Shown piece by piece: positions 52,524-61,568 of a stretch of 64,000 bases of DNA. The first letter of the stretch is position 1; the number at the start of each line of letters is the position of its first letter. The stretch lies in assembly GCF_003008555.2 (NCBI RefSeq), contig NZ_CP027665.1, positions 1,736,001-1,800,000 on the forward strand. Reading direction: 5' to 3'. The position numbers and the translations under genes are program-made. The notes beneath the pieces are model-generated. The model was given only the letters and a program-made list of their open reading frames with translations. It had not been told where the DNA came from and did not search any database. The stretch is from Pukyongiella litopenaei (GTDB taxonomy: Bacteria > Pseudomonadota > Alphaproteobacteria > Rhodobacterales > Rhodobacteraceae).

Positions 52524-53549
52524 GTGACGCTCGAGCCCAAACGCCCGCTGACCCTGCGCGATGTTTCGGACGCATCCGGCGTGTCCGAAATGACGGTCAG
52601 CCGTGTGCTGCGCAATCGCGGTGACGTGTCCGACCGGACCCGCGCCAAGGTGCTCGCCGCCGCCAAGGAACTGGGCTATGTGCCCAACAAGATCGCCGGC
52701 GCGCTGGCGTCGAACCGGGTGAACCTGGTGGCCGTCATCATCCCGTCGCTGTCGAACATGGTGTTTCCCGAGGTTCTGACCGGCATCAACTCGGTGCTCG
52801 AGGAAACCGACCTGCAACCCGTGGTCGGCGTCACCGATTACCTGCCGGAAAAAGAGGAAAAGGTGCTCTACGAGATGCTGTCCTGGCGGCCGTCCGGGGT
52901 CATCATCGCGGGTCTCGAACATTCCGACGCGGCGCGGGCCATGTTGCGGGCGGCCAGCATCCCGGTGGTCGAAATCATGGATACGGACGGGCGCCCGGTC
53001 GATGCCATGGTCGGAATCTCCCATCGTCGCGCCGGGCGCGAGATGGCGCAGGCGATCCTGAAAGCCGGTTATCGCCACATCGGGTTCATGGGCACCAAGA
53101 TGCCGCTGGATCATCGGGCGCGCAAACGCTTCGAGGGCTTTACCGAGGTGCTGGGCAAGAACGGTGTCGAGATCGAGGATCGCGATTTCTATTCCGGCGG
53201 TTCGGCGCTGGCCAAGGGGCGCGAGATGACACAGGCCATGCTCGAACGCTCGCCGGATCTGGATTTTCTCTATTATTCCAACGATATGATCGGGGCGGGT
53301 GGGCTGCTCTACCTGATCGACAAGGGGATCGACGTGCCGGGACAGATCGGGCTGGCCGGGTTCAACGGCGTCGAGCTGTTGCAGGGCCTGCCCCGCCAGC
53401 TCGCCACCATGGATGCGTGCCGGGCCGAGATCGGGCGCAAGGCCGCCGAGATCATTATCGCCAGCCTGGACGAAACCGCGGACCCGGTCGAGCGGCAGTT
53501 GACCCTGTCGCCGACCATCTCCTATGGCGATACGCTGAAACGCTGGTGA
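52524..53549 (+). CDS. LacI-family transcriptional regulator
   Basis: The 341-residue protein has the LacI HTH (TLRDVSDASGVSEMTVSRVLR at about residues 10-29, shown here in part), hinge helix NKIAGALASNR and a periplasmic-binding-like effector domain (VAVIIPSLSNMVFPEVL, and the LSPTISYGDTLKRW end). It begins with GTG after AGGAAAGGAACGCC. It overlaps the next gene by 4 bases (GTGA). It may regulate the nearby TRAP genes or an unlinked sugar-acid pathway; no operator was seen. Confidence 0.9.
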   Translation: MTLEPKRPLTLRDVSDASGVSEMTVSRVLRNRGDVSDRTRAKVLAAAKELGYVPNKIAGALASNRVNLVAVIIPSLSNMVFPEVLTGINSVLEETDLQPVVGVTDYLPEKEEKVLYEMLSWRPSGVIIAGLEHSDAARAMLRAASIPVVEIMDTDGRPVDAMVGISHRRAGREMAQAILKAGYRHIGFMGTKMPLDHRARKRFEGFTEVLGKNGVEIEDRDFYSGGSALAKGREMTQAMLERSPDLDFLYYSNDMIGAGGLLYLIDKGIDVPGQIGLAGFNGVELLQGLPRQLATMDACRAEIGRKAAEIIIASLDETADPVERQLTLSPTISYGDTLKRW

Positions 53550-54775
53550 GCCACGTTCAGCTGGACAACCCGGCCGCGCGGCGGCTGTTCCTGCACCGGC
53601 ACGCGCTGGCGGAACCGCCGGCCGGGCCGGGCCGGGGCGACGACCTGGCGGCACTGATCCACCGGCTCGGATTCGTTCAGCTCGACAGCATCAACACCGT
53701 GGGCCGCGCCCATGACATGATCCTGCGCGCGCGGCGACCGGCCTTTCGGCCCGCGCATCTCGGCCGGCTCTACGAACGCGACCGGGCGCTGTTCGAACAC
53801 TGGACCCACGACGCGGCGATGATACCGATCGCGTTCTATCCGCAGTGGCGGCTGCGCTTTGCCCGTGATGCCGAAATGCTCAAGGCCCGCTGGCGCAACT
53901 GGCGGCGCGACGGGTTCGAGGACCGGTTCGCCGCGGTCCTGGCCCATATCCGCGATCACGGGCCGGTGTCGTCTTCGGAGGTGGGCACCGATGAAAAGAA
54001 AGGCAGCGGCGGCTGGTGGGACTGGCACCCGTCCAAGACCGCGCTGGAATATCTGTGGCGATCGGGCGCGCTGGCCGTGGTCGGGCGCAGCGGTTTCCAG
54101 AAACGCTATGATCTCAGCGAACGGGTGATCGACAGCGCGATGCTGACCGGCCCCGGCCCCGAGCCGCAAGAGTGTGTCAACTGGCTCTGCGGCGCGGCGC
54201 TCGACCGGCTGGGGTTCGCCACGCCCGGCGAAATCGCCGCGTTCTGGGATACCGCGACCCCGGCCGAGGCGCGCGACTGGTGCCACCGGCAACTGGCCAA
54301 AGACGCCCTGATCGACGCCCGGATCGCCTGCGCGGACGGTAGGGTGCGGCGCGTATTCGCCCGGCCCGACATCGCCGATCAGGCAACCGCCGCGCCCGAA
54401 CCAACCGGGCGGCTGCGCGTGTTGTCACCCTTCGATCCCGCCCTGCGCGACCGGGCCCGGGCGGAGCGGTTGTTCGGCTTTCATTATCGGATCGAGGTGT
54501 TCGTCCCGGCGGCAAAGCGAAAATACGGCTATTATGTGTTCCCGCTGCTCGAAGGCGACCGGCTGGTCGGCCGTATCGACATGAAGGCCCGGCGCGACGG
54601 GGCGCGGTTGCAGGTGCGGGCGCTCTGGCCCGAACCGGGCATCCGGTGGGGCCGGGGCCGCGCCGCCCGGCTCGAGGCGGAACTGGACCGGGTCGCCCGC
54701 TTTGCCGGGCTGGAAACGGTAGGGTTCGACGATGGCTGGCTGCGCGATCCTATCCCGGCAGCAGGAACAGGGTGA
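53546..54775 (+). CDS. Winged-helix DNA glycosylase family protein (YcaQ-like)
   Basis: The 409-residue protein belongs to the HTH_42/YcaQ-AlkZ family, whose studied members unhook DNA interstrand crosslinks. Visible segments: FVQLDSINTVGRAHDMIL near residue 44, the WTHDAAMIP segment near 86, WHPSKTALEYLWRSGAL near 155, and LSPFDPALRDRARAERLFGF near 293. It starts with GTG overlapping the TGA of the LacI gene and runs 26 bases into the convergent dctM gene. No motif excludes glycosylase activity. Confidence 0.88.
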   Translation: MSHVQLDNPAARRLFLHRHALAEPPAGPGRGDDLAALIHRLGFVQLDSINTVGRAHDMILRARRPAFRPAHLGRLYERDRALFEHWTHDAAMIPIAFYPQWRLRFARDAEMLKARWRNWRRDGFEDRFAAVLAHIRDHGPVSSSEVGTDEKKGSGGWWDWHPSKTALEYLWRSGALAVVGRSGFQKRYDLSERVIDSAMLTGPGPEPQECVNWLCGAALDRLGFATPGEIAAFWDTATPAEARDWCHRQLAKDALIDARIACADGRVRRVFARPDIADQATAAPEPTGRLRVLSPFDPALRDRARAERLFGFHYRIEVFVPAAKRKYGYYVFPLLEGDRLVGRIDMKARRDGARLQVRALWPEPGIRWGRGRAARLEAELDRVARFAGLETVGFDDGWLRDPIPAAGTG

Positions 54776-56249
54776 TCGCCGGGAACATCACCAGGATGAT
54801 CACCCGCACGATGTCGGAGCCGACAAAGAACATCACCGCCTTGTAGGTGTCAGCCATCCGCGTGCTGCGATCCATCGCATTGATGATGAACAGGTTCATC
54901 CCGACCGGCGGGGTGATCAACCCGACCTCGACCACGATCAGCACCAGAATACCGAACCAGATCGCCACATGCTCGGCCTCGATCCGGTTCGCCATGCCTT
55001 CGGTCACGCGGATGCCCAACGCCTGCATCTGGTCGCGGGTCAGTTCGGCGCCCGCCGCGATGGCGGTTCGGATCTCGTCCAGCATCCCGGCGCCCAGCTC
55101 CTCGGGCACGCCCGCCTTGAGCACCTCCATCGCCGCGTCGGCCTGCATCGCCGGCAGCGAGATCAGGTTGAAATCCATCGCCGAGATCACCGGAAAGAAG
55201 ATCGGCACTGTCAGCAGGATCATCGACAGGCTGTCCATCAGGCAGCCGAACACGAGGTAAAAGACCAGGATCAGCGCCAGCACCACCCAGGGCGAATAGC
55301 CCTGGCTGACCACCAGGTTCGACAGTTCCTGCGGCACCTGCGTCAGCGCGAGGAACCCGTTGTAGAACCCCGCCCCCAGCACGATGAAGAAGATCATCGC
55401 CGTCGATCGCGCGGTGACCATGAAACTGTCCGCCAGCGTCGCCCGGTTCAGCCCGCCATTGACAAAGGCGATCAGCCCGGTGCCGAAGGCGCCGACCGCC
55501 GCGCCCTCGGTCGGGGTGAACCACCCCAGGTAGATGCCGCCCACGACCAGCGCGAATACCAGCAGCACCGGCCAGACCCGGACCAGCGCGGCAAAGCGTT
55601 CAGAATAGGGAACCGGCGGCCGGGTGCCGGCGCTTTCGGGATAGAGCCGGACATAGACCGAGATCGCGATGACATAGCCCACCGCGGCCAGGATGCCGGG
55701 GACAAAGGCGGCGAGGAACAGTTTCGCGATATTCTGTTCGGTCAGGATCGCGTAGATCACCAGCACCACCGAGGGCGGGATCAGGATGCCCAGCGTTCCG
55801 CCCGCCGCCAGCGTCGCGGTCGAGAACCCTCCGTCATAGCCATAGCGTTTCAGTTCGGGCAGCGCGACACGCCCCATCGTGGCGGCGGTCGCCAGCGACG
55901 ATCCGCAGATCGCGCCGAACCCCGCGCAGGCCCCGATTGCCGCCATCGCGACGCCGCCGCGCCGGTGGCCAAGCCAGCCTTCGGCCGCGCGGAACAGCGC
56001 GTTGGACATGCCGCCCAGCGTGGCAAAATGGCCCATCAGCAGGAACATCGGGACAATGGTCAGTGAATAGCTGGAAAAGGTGCTGTAGGTTTCGTTCTTC
56101 AGCCGCGACAGCGCCACGTTGTTGTCGCCGGTGACGAGGTAGAGCCCGACGAAACCGACCAGGAACATCGCCAGCCCGATCGGCACGCGCAGGAAGATCA
56201 GCACCATCAGCGCGGGAAACGACCCGATACCGATTTCCAGCGCGGTCAT
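54750..56249 (-). CDS. dctM: TRAP transporter large permease (DctM)
   Basis: The 499-residue inner-membrane protein has about 12 transmembrane segments, with SLATAATMGRVALPE, GGTLGILIPPS, and LITPPVGMNLF as in DctM. Between the MDSLSMILLTVPIFFPV segment and WFGILVL there is an extra hydrophilic region of about 70 residues (361-430) not seen in typical members of about 430 residues. The gene overlaps dctQ (ATGA). Its 3' end overlaps the convergent glycosylase gene by 26 bases. Confidence 0.93.
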   Translation of the reverse strand: MTALEIGIGSFPALMVLIFLRVPIGLAMFLVGFVGLYLVTGDNNVALSRLKNETYSTFSSYSLTIVPMFLLMGHFATLGGMSNALFRAAEGWLGHRRGGVAMAAIGACAGFGAICGSSLATAATMGRVALPELKRYGYDGGFSTATLAAGGTLGILIPPSVVLVIYAILTEQNIAKLFLAAFVPGILAAVGYVIAISVYVRLYPESAGTRPPVPYSERFAALVRVWPVLLVFALVVGGIYLGWFTPTEGAAVGAFGTGLIAFVNGGLNRATLADSFMVTARSTAMIFFIVLGAGFYNGFLALTQVPQELSNLVVSQGYSPWVVLALILVFYLVFGCLMDSLSMILLTVPIFFPVISAMDFNLISLPAMQADAAMEVLKAGVPEELGAGMLDEIRTAIAAGAELTRDQMQALGIRVTEGMANRIEAEHVAIWFGILVLIVVEVGLITPPVGMNLFIINAMDRSTRMADTYKAVMFFVGSDIVRVIILVMFPAITLFLLPG

Positions 56250-56830
56250 GTGCCGGTCTCCACGCCGTCATGGATCAGGACGCGCCCGGTCAGGCTCTCG
56301 TAGCAGCGCACCACGGCCATGTAGACCGCGACGACCGCCGCGACCACCGCGCCCGCGAGACTGGCCGCGTAGGCCCACCAGATCGGAAACTGCAGCAGGA
56401 ACGTGGTTTCGCCATAGCCTTTCTTGGACATCATGCCTTCGAACAGCCGCTCGGCGATCAGCACCAGCACCACCGCAAAGACCACTTCCGTCGCCGCGCG
56501 CAGGAACCGGCTCAGCCATGACGGGAAATGGTTGGCGACGATATCGACCGCCGCATGGCCCGACGTGATCTGGCACAGCGGCAGAAAGGCAAAGATGGCA
56601 AAGGCCACGCCGGCCTCGACCAGTTCGAAATCGCCGTTCACCGGACCGACGCCCAGCCCCAGGACCCAGGCCGAGAAGCCGGGCGCGATGCTCTCCATCC
56701 AGTCGCCGTGAAACAGGCCGTTCAGCAACCGGCCCGTGATCGAAATGCAGGTCAGCAGGATCAGCAGGCTGAGCACGGCTCCTCCTGCTATGGCCATGAA
56801 CCTGGCCAGCGCCAACATCAGCCTGTGCAT
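56246..56830 (-). CDS. dctQ: TRAP transporter small permease (DctQ)
   Basis: The 194-residue protein has four hydrophobic segments with the family's GRLLNGLF... pattern in the first loop and VDIVANHFPSWL before the third helix. It forms the membrane part with DctM. Start 56830 follows GGGGGACGG; longer open frames upstream overlap the intercistronic hairpin and lack similarity. It lies 68 bases after dctP. Confidence 0.9.
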   Translation of the reverse strand: MHRLMLALARFMAIAGGAVLSLLILLTCISITGRLLNGLFHGDWMESIAPGFSAWVLGLGVGPVNGDFELVEAGVAFAIFAFLPLCQITSGHAAVDIVANHFPSWLSRFLRAATEVVFAVVLVLIAERLFEGMMSKKGYGETTFLLQFPIWWAYAASLAGAVVAAVVAVYMAVVRCYESLTGRVLIHDGVETGT

Positions 56831-56855
56831 CCGTCCCCCGCCGTCAGATACGGAC

Positions 56856-56883
56856 GGGGCCGCGGCGCGGCGGCCACGGCCCC
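56856..56883. promoter_or_regulatory. Intercistronic hairpin between dctP and dctQ
   Basis: GGGGCCG (56856-56862) pairs with CGGCCCC (56877-56883), with a further GC-rich core between. It follows the dctP stop by 15 bases on the minus strand. Like the hairpin after the sugar-binding gene at 44177, it may keep binding protein levels above permease levels. Confidence 0.6.
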
Positions 56884-56898
56884 CCGATCCGGTCCCGA

Positions 56899-57945
56899 TT
56901 ACTCGGTGTACTTGTCGATCAACATCCGGGCTTCGTCGATCAGGGCCTGACCGTCGATGCCCTTGGCATCCATCTCGGCGATCCATTCGTCATAGATTGG
57001 CTGCGCCAGTTCGCGCCACTCGGCGGTGCCCGCCTCGTCGATGGTGATGATGTTGTTGCCCATGTCCAGCGCCGTTTCGCGCGCGGGACCGTCCGCATCG
57101 GCCTGGGTTCCGCCGGCAAAGACCGAGAATTCGAGCCCCGAATTGTCGTCGATCACCTTTTTCAGATCGTCCGGCAGGCTTTCATACTTGTCCTTGTTCA
57201 TCGCCAGCACGAATGTCAGCACATAGAGCGCGCGGCCGGTGAACTCGGTGTGGTTCTGCACCAGTTCCGGGATCTTCAGCGCCGGCGTCACCTCCCACGG
57301 GATGGTGGTGCCGTCGATCACGCCCTTGGACAGGCCTTCGGGCACCGCCGGAACCGGCATCCCGACCGGGGTCGCGCCCAGTTTTTCCAGCAGCGTGTTC
57401 ACCGACCGGCCGCCGCCGCGGATCTTCATGCCCTGCAGGTCCGACGGTTTTTCGACCGGGTCCTTGGTGTGGAACATGCCCGGACCGTGCACCCAGGTCC
57501 CCAGGATATGCACGTCCTTGAAATCGGTGTCCTTCCAGTGCTCCTCGAACATCTCCCAATAGGCGCGGCTGACGGCGCGGGCGTTCGTCATCATGAACGG
57601 CAGTTCGAACACCTCGGTGCCCGGGAAACGCCCCGGCGTATAGCCGACCACCGTCCAGATCACGTCGGCGACACCATCGACGACCTGGTCCATCAGTTCG
57701 GGCGGCTTGCCGCCGAGCTGCATCGACGGATAGCGCTCCACCTTGATGCGCCCGCCGCTGTCCTGTTCGACATTGTCGGCCCAGACATCCAGAACCTGTT
57801 TCGGCACGTTGGCCTGTGCGGGCAGGAACTGGTGCAGCTTCAGCGTCACCTCCTGCGCCAGCGCCGCCGGTGCGGTCAGCCCGGTGGCCAGCGCCGCCAG
57901 CGCGGCCGCCCCCACAAAGCCAAGCAGCTTTCTGCGATCTGTCAT
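56899..57945 (-). CDS. dctP: TRAP transporter substrate-binding protein (DctP)
   Basis: The 348-residue product has a signal peptide (about 30 residues ending ALA) and the DctP fold with KVERYPSMQLGGKPPEL, GMKIRGGGRSVNTLLEKLGATPV (conserved ligand Arg region), and PWEVTPALKIPEL. It captures an organic acid in the periplasm for the DctQM permease. An FAH-family gene on the same strand upstream suggests keto acid or aromatic-derived substrates, by inference. Confidence 0.94.
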   Translation of the reverse strand: MTDRRKLLGFVGAAALAALATGLTAPAALAQEVTLKLHQFLPAQANVPKQVLDVWADNVEQDSGGRIKVERYPSMQLGGKPPELMDQVVDGVADVIWTVVGYTPGRFPGTEVFELPFMMTNARAVSRAYWEMFEEHWKDTDFKDVHILGTWVHGPGMFHTKDPVEKPSDLQGMKIRGGGRSVNTLLEKLGATPVGMPVPAVPEGLSKGVIDGTTIPWEVTPALKIPELVQNHTEFTGRALYVLTFVLAMNKDKYESLPDDLKKVIDDNSGLEFSVFAGGTQADADGPARETALDMGNNIITIDEAGTAEWRELAQPIYDEWIAEMDAKGIDGQALIDEARMLIDKYTE

Positions 57946-58055
57946 GTTTCTCCTCCCTGGGGTTGGCCATGTCTTTTTCGCATGACCGTTGATTATTGGC
58001 CCCGGCAGACTGCAACCGAAGGCGTGTTCAAGGCAAGGGGCGAATTTTCATCGCC

Positions 58056-58751
58056 TCATTCGGGATCGGCCAGCGTCAGCGCCACCGGATCCAGCCCGTC
58101 GATGCCGCCGGAGATGATGTCGCCGGGGTTCACCGGACCGACGCCGGCCGGCGTACCGGTCATGATCAGGTCGCCGGGGCGCAGATGATAATAGCCCGAC
58201 AGGTGGCTGACGATCTCGGGCGCCGACCAGACCATGTCGTCCAGCGTGGCATCCTGCCGGACTTCGCCGTTCACCGACAGATGGATCCGCCGCCCGCCCA
58301 GCGGGCCGAGATCCTCTGCCCGGGTCAGCGGCGCGAACACCGCCGAGTTTTCCACGTCCTTGCCTAGGCTCCACGGCCTGCGTTTCTCCTTGGCCGCGCC
58401 CTGCAGGTCGCGCCGGGTCATGTCGAGGCCGCAGCCATAGGCATAGATGGCCGCCGCGGCGGTTTCGATATCGGCCCGGAACGCCGGCTGCCCGATCGCC
58501 ATCACCAGTTCCATTTCGTGGTGATAGTCCCGCGTTCCCGGCGGAAAGGGCACCACCGCACCGGACAGCACCGCCGAGGCGGGCGATTTGGTGAAATAGA
58601 ACGGCGCCTCGCGATCGACTTCGTTGCCCATTTCGGCGGCATGGGCGGCATAGTTGCGCCCGACGCAGAAAATGCGCCCGATGGGATAGGCGGATGCACC
58701 CTTCAGGGGTATGGCGGGGATTTCAGGCAGATCGAACAGGGTTCCGGTCAT
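58056..58751 (-). CDS. Fumarylacetoacetate hydrolase (FAH) family protein
   Basis: The 231-residue protein shows the FAH fold with FCVGRNYAAHAAEMG, the metal-binding HHEMELV region at about residue 78, and IMTGTPAGVGPV. Relatives hydrolyse acylpyruvates or decarboxylate oxaloacetate, in gentisate, homoprotocatechuate or related routes. Start 58751 follows GAGGACGCGCG; the frame continues 14 codons upstream. It is 110 bases before dctP on the same strand and may be co-transcribed with dctPQM. Confidence 0.88.
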   Translation of the reverse strand: MTGTLFDLPEIPAIPLKGASAYPIGRIFCVGRNYAAHAAEMGNEVDREAPFYFTKSPASAVLSGAVVPFPPGTRDYHHEMELVMAIGQPAFRADIETAAAAIYAYGCGLDMTRRDLQGAAKEKRRPWSLGKDVENSAVFAPLTRAEDLGPLGGRRIHLSVNGEVRQDATLDDMVWSAPEIVSHLSGYYHLRPGDLIMTGTPAGVGPVNPGDIISGGIDGLDPVALTLADPE

Positions 58752-59060
58752 CGCGCGTCCTCTTGCTGATGCGCGATCCATGGCACAGCCCACCGCGCCA
58801 CGCCAGCCTGCGCCGCCCCGTCACGCCACGCCAGACGGACCGGGTCAGGCGATATCCATCCGTATACATCTGTGCCGCGCCCAACTGCATGGCCCGGCTC
58901 CTCCTGCGTCCTGTTCAGACCCGTAGCCAAAGCACAACCCGGCCCCTTGCCGGAGAATTGCCGGCAACGATCGGGATTGCATGAAGGAAAATCTGCACCT
59001 CATCATAAAACCGCTACACTGAAGGTTCAGAACTGCGCCGAATCGCACGGAGTAACACTT
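58752..59060. promoter_or_regulatory. Divergent control region of the FAH-TRAP and dipeptide ABC operons
   Basis: The 309-base gap has no gene. It contains TTGCCGG at 58947-58953 and a perfect 10-bp palindrome TTGCCGGCAA at 58958-58967, giving an 11-base direct repeat, a candidate operator for the plus-strand ABC operon. A GTATAC word lies at about 58862. Promoter hexamers could not be assigned with confidence. Confidence 0.35.
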
Positions 59061-60554
59061 ATGTTTTCACGATCTCTTTCCCTGACACACCTCGCCGGCA
59101 GTGCCGCGCTGGTTGCGTTCCTGGCGGTCCCCGCGGCCGCGGAAACCAGCGTGTCGCTCGGGCTCCAGCAGGAACCGACCACGCTGGACCCAACCAGCGA
59201 TGCCACTGCCGCCATCGACGGGATCGTGACGCATAACGTTCTGGAATCGCTGACAACCGTAAACGAAGCGGGCGAGGTTCTGCCCGATCTCGCCGAAAGC
59301 TGGGAAATCTCGGACGACGGGCTGACCTACACGTTCAGGCTGGTTCAGGGCGTGACCTATCACGATGGCACCGGTTTCGACGCCGAGGATGTGAAATTCT
59401 CGTTCGACCGGGCCATGGCCGAGGACAGCGTGAACCCCACCAAGAGCATCTTCAAACCGATCGCATCGGTCATGGTCATCGACCCGCATACGGTCGAGAT
59501 CAAGCTGTCGGACAAGGACGCGTTCTTCCTGTTCAACCTGTCTCGCGGGGATGCGTCGATCGTCGCGCCCGAAAGCGTCGAGGCGAACAAGACCGCGCCC
59601 GTGGGCACCGGCCCGTTCAGGTTTGACAGCTGGACCCGGGGCGACCGGCTGACCCTGGTCAAGAACCCCGATTACCGGGCCGCCGACAGCGTCGCGATGG
59701 ACAAGGTGGTGTTCCGTTTCATCTCGGACCCGGCGGCGGCCAGCGCCGCGCTGCTGGCGGGTGAGCTGGATGCCTTTCCGGGCTTTCCCGCCCCCGAGAT
59801 GCTGCCCCAGTTCGAGGCCGATCCCCGTTTCGCGGTGACCGTCGGCAGCACCGAGGGCGAGGTGATCCTGGCGATGAACAACGCCAAGGCCCCGTTCGAC
59901 AATATCGAGGTGCGCCGCGCCGTGAACCTCGCCATCGACCGCGCCGCGATCATCGACGGCGCCATGTATGGCCGCGCCACCCCCATCGGCAGCTTCTACC
60001 CGCCGCACGGTCCGGCTTATGTCGACCTGCTGGACAAGTATCCGCACGACCCGGCCAAGGCCCGCGAGATGTTCGAGGCAGCCGGCGTGGCCGGAACCAC
60101 CATGACCCTGCGGGTGCCGCCATTTCCCTATGCCACCCGGTCCGCCGAGATCATCCAGGCACAGCTGGCCGAGGCCGGTATCGACGCCAAGGTGGAAAAT
60201 GTCGAATGGGGATTCTGGATCGACGAGATCTACAAGAAACAGAATTACGACATGACCATCATCGCGCATACAAGCCCCAACGACATGGGCAACTTCGCGC
60301 GCGGCAAATCGTATTTCTACGGCTTCGAGGATCCGGAGTTCACCGCGCTCTGGGATGCGATCAGCACCGAAACCGACCCCGACAAGCGCAATGCGCTGCT
60401 GAAACAGGGCCAGGAGTTCCTGACCGATGCCGCCGTGCACGGGTTCCTGTTCCAGCTGCCCGCGCTGGGGGTCTATGACGCCAGGCTGCAGGGCTACTGG
60501 ACATCGGCGCCAGTTCTCTACGAACCGCTGGCCGATCTCAGCTGGGCCGAGTGA
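59061..60554 (+). CDS. Dipeptide/oligopeptide-type ABC transporter substrate-binding protein
   Basis: The 497-residue product has a signal peptide (about 27 residues, ending in AAA-E) and the SBP family 5 pattern: TLDPTSDATAAIDGIVTHNV, SFDRAMAEDSVNPTKSIF and the DLLDKYPHDPAKAREM region. Despite the DppA-like fold, such proteins in Rhodobacterales also bind sugars, opines or nickel chelates. It starts the operon of five genes with a GGAG site 9 bases before the ATG. Confidence 0.92.
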   Translation: MFSRSLSLTHLAGSAALVAFLAVPAAAETSVSLGLQQEPTTLDPTSDATAAIDGIVTHNVLESLTTVNEAGEVLPDLAESWEISDDGLTYTFRLVQGVTYHDGTGFDAEDVKFSFDRAMAEDSVNPTKSIFKPIASVMVIDPHTVEIKLSDKDAFFLFNLSRGDASIVAPESVEANKTAPVGTGPFRFDSWTRGDRLTLVKNPDYRAADSVAMDKVVFRFISDPAAASAALLAGELDAFPGFPAPEMLPQFEADPRFAVTVGSTEGEVILAMNNAKAPFDNIEVRRAVNLAIDRAAIIDGAMYGRATPIGSFYPPHGPAYVDLLDKYPHDPAKAREMFEAAGVAGTTMTLRVPPFPYATRSAEIIQAQLAEAGIDAKVENVEWGFWIDEIYKKQNYDMTIIAHTSPNDMGNFARGKSYFYGFEDPEFTALWDAISTETDPDKRNALLKQGQEFLTDAAVHGFLFQLPALGVYDARLQGYWTSAPVLYEPLADLSWAE

Positions 60555-60620
60555 TGCACTAATGACCACCGGTGGCGGGCGGGGCTTTGCGCGCCCGCCC
60601 CGGACGTGCATTCTGATGAC

Positions 60621-61568
60621 ATGAGCTATTTCCTCGCCCGGCGGCTGGGCGGTTTCCTTCTGACGCTGCTGGCGGTGTCGGTGATCGTGTTCGCGGTGAT
60701 GAACGTGCTGCCGGGCGATCCGGCGCTGACCATCCTGGGCATCGAATCGACCGAGGATGCCCGCGCCGCCCTGCGCGAACGCCTGGGGCTGGATGCGCCG
60801 CTGGCGCAGCGATATCTCGACTGGGTCGCCGGTGCGCTGCGCGGCGATTTCGGGCAGAGCTATTCCTTTGGCGTGCCGGTGTCGGAGCTGATTTCCGAAC
60901 GGCTGCCGCTGACCCTGTCGCTGGCCGCGTCGGGCATGGCGCTGACGGTACTGCTGGCGCTGACCCTGGGCATCGCGGCGGCGTCCCGTCACGGGCGGGT
61001 GGGCGACTGGGCTATCATGCTGTTTTCGCAGCTCGGCATCGCGATCCCCGCCTTCTGGCTGTCGATGCTGCTGGTGCTGCTGTTCGCGGTCAAACTGCGC
61101 TGGCTGCCGCCGGGCGGGTTTCCCGGCTGGGGCGAACCCGCCGCCGCGCTAAAATCGCTGGTGCTGCCCACGGTGGCGCTGGCGCTGGTCCAGTCGGCGG
61201 TCCTGGCGCGGGTCACGCGGTCCTCGGCGCTCGAGGTGATGCGGCTCGATTTCGTGCGCACGGCACGGGCCAGCGGGCTGAGCCGGCGCCGGATCCTGTG
61301 GCGGCACGTCCTGCCCAACGCGCTGATCCCCGTGGTCACCATCGTCGGGCTGCAATTCGCCGGGCTGGTCACCGGCACCATCGTGATCGAGAACGTGTTC
61401 TACCTGCCCGGCCTCGGGCGGCTGCTGTTCCAGTCCATCGCCAACCGCGACCTGATCACGGTCCAGGCGCTGGTGATGCTGTTTGCCACCATCGTCGTGG
61501 CAGCGAATTTCCTGGTCGACCTGGCCTATCTCGCCATCGACCCCCGGTTGCGGAGCCAGAAGGCATGA
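60621..61568 (+). CDS. Dipeptide-type ABC transporter permease 1 (DppB-like)
   Basis: The 315-residue protein has six hydrophobic segments and the DppB pattern: SYFLARRLGGFLLTLLAVSV, VMNVLPGDPA, and the EAA-like loop DFVRTARASGLSRRRILWRHVLPNAL (shown here in part). It forms a channel with the next gene product. The chosen ATG (60621) lacks a strong ribosome site; a start five codons upstream is possible. The TGA overlaps the next ATG. Confidence 0.92.
   Translation: MSYFLARRLGGFLLTLLAVSVIVFAVMNVLPGDPALTILGIESTEDARAALRERLGLDAPLAQRYLDWVAGALRGDFGQSYSFGVPVSELISERLPLTLSLAASGMALTVLLALTLGIAAASRHGRVGDWAIMLFSQLGIAIPAFWLSMLLVLLFAVKLRWLPPGGFPGWGEPAAALKSLVLPTVALALVQSAVLARVTRSSALEVMRLDFVRTARASGLSRRRILWRHVLPNALIPVVTIVGLQFAGLVTGTIVIENVFYLPGLGRLLFQSIANRDLITVQALVMLFATIVVAANFLVDLAYLAIDPRLRSQKA

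Noticed and set aside
58860-59060. A sigma-70 promoter before the dipeptide-type binding protein (TACACT about 40 bases before the start)
   Set aside because: A -10-like TACACT exists but no convincing -35 at the proper distance.
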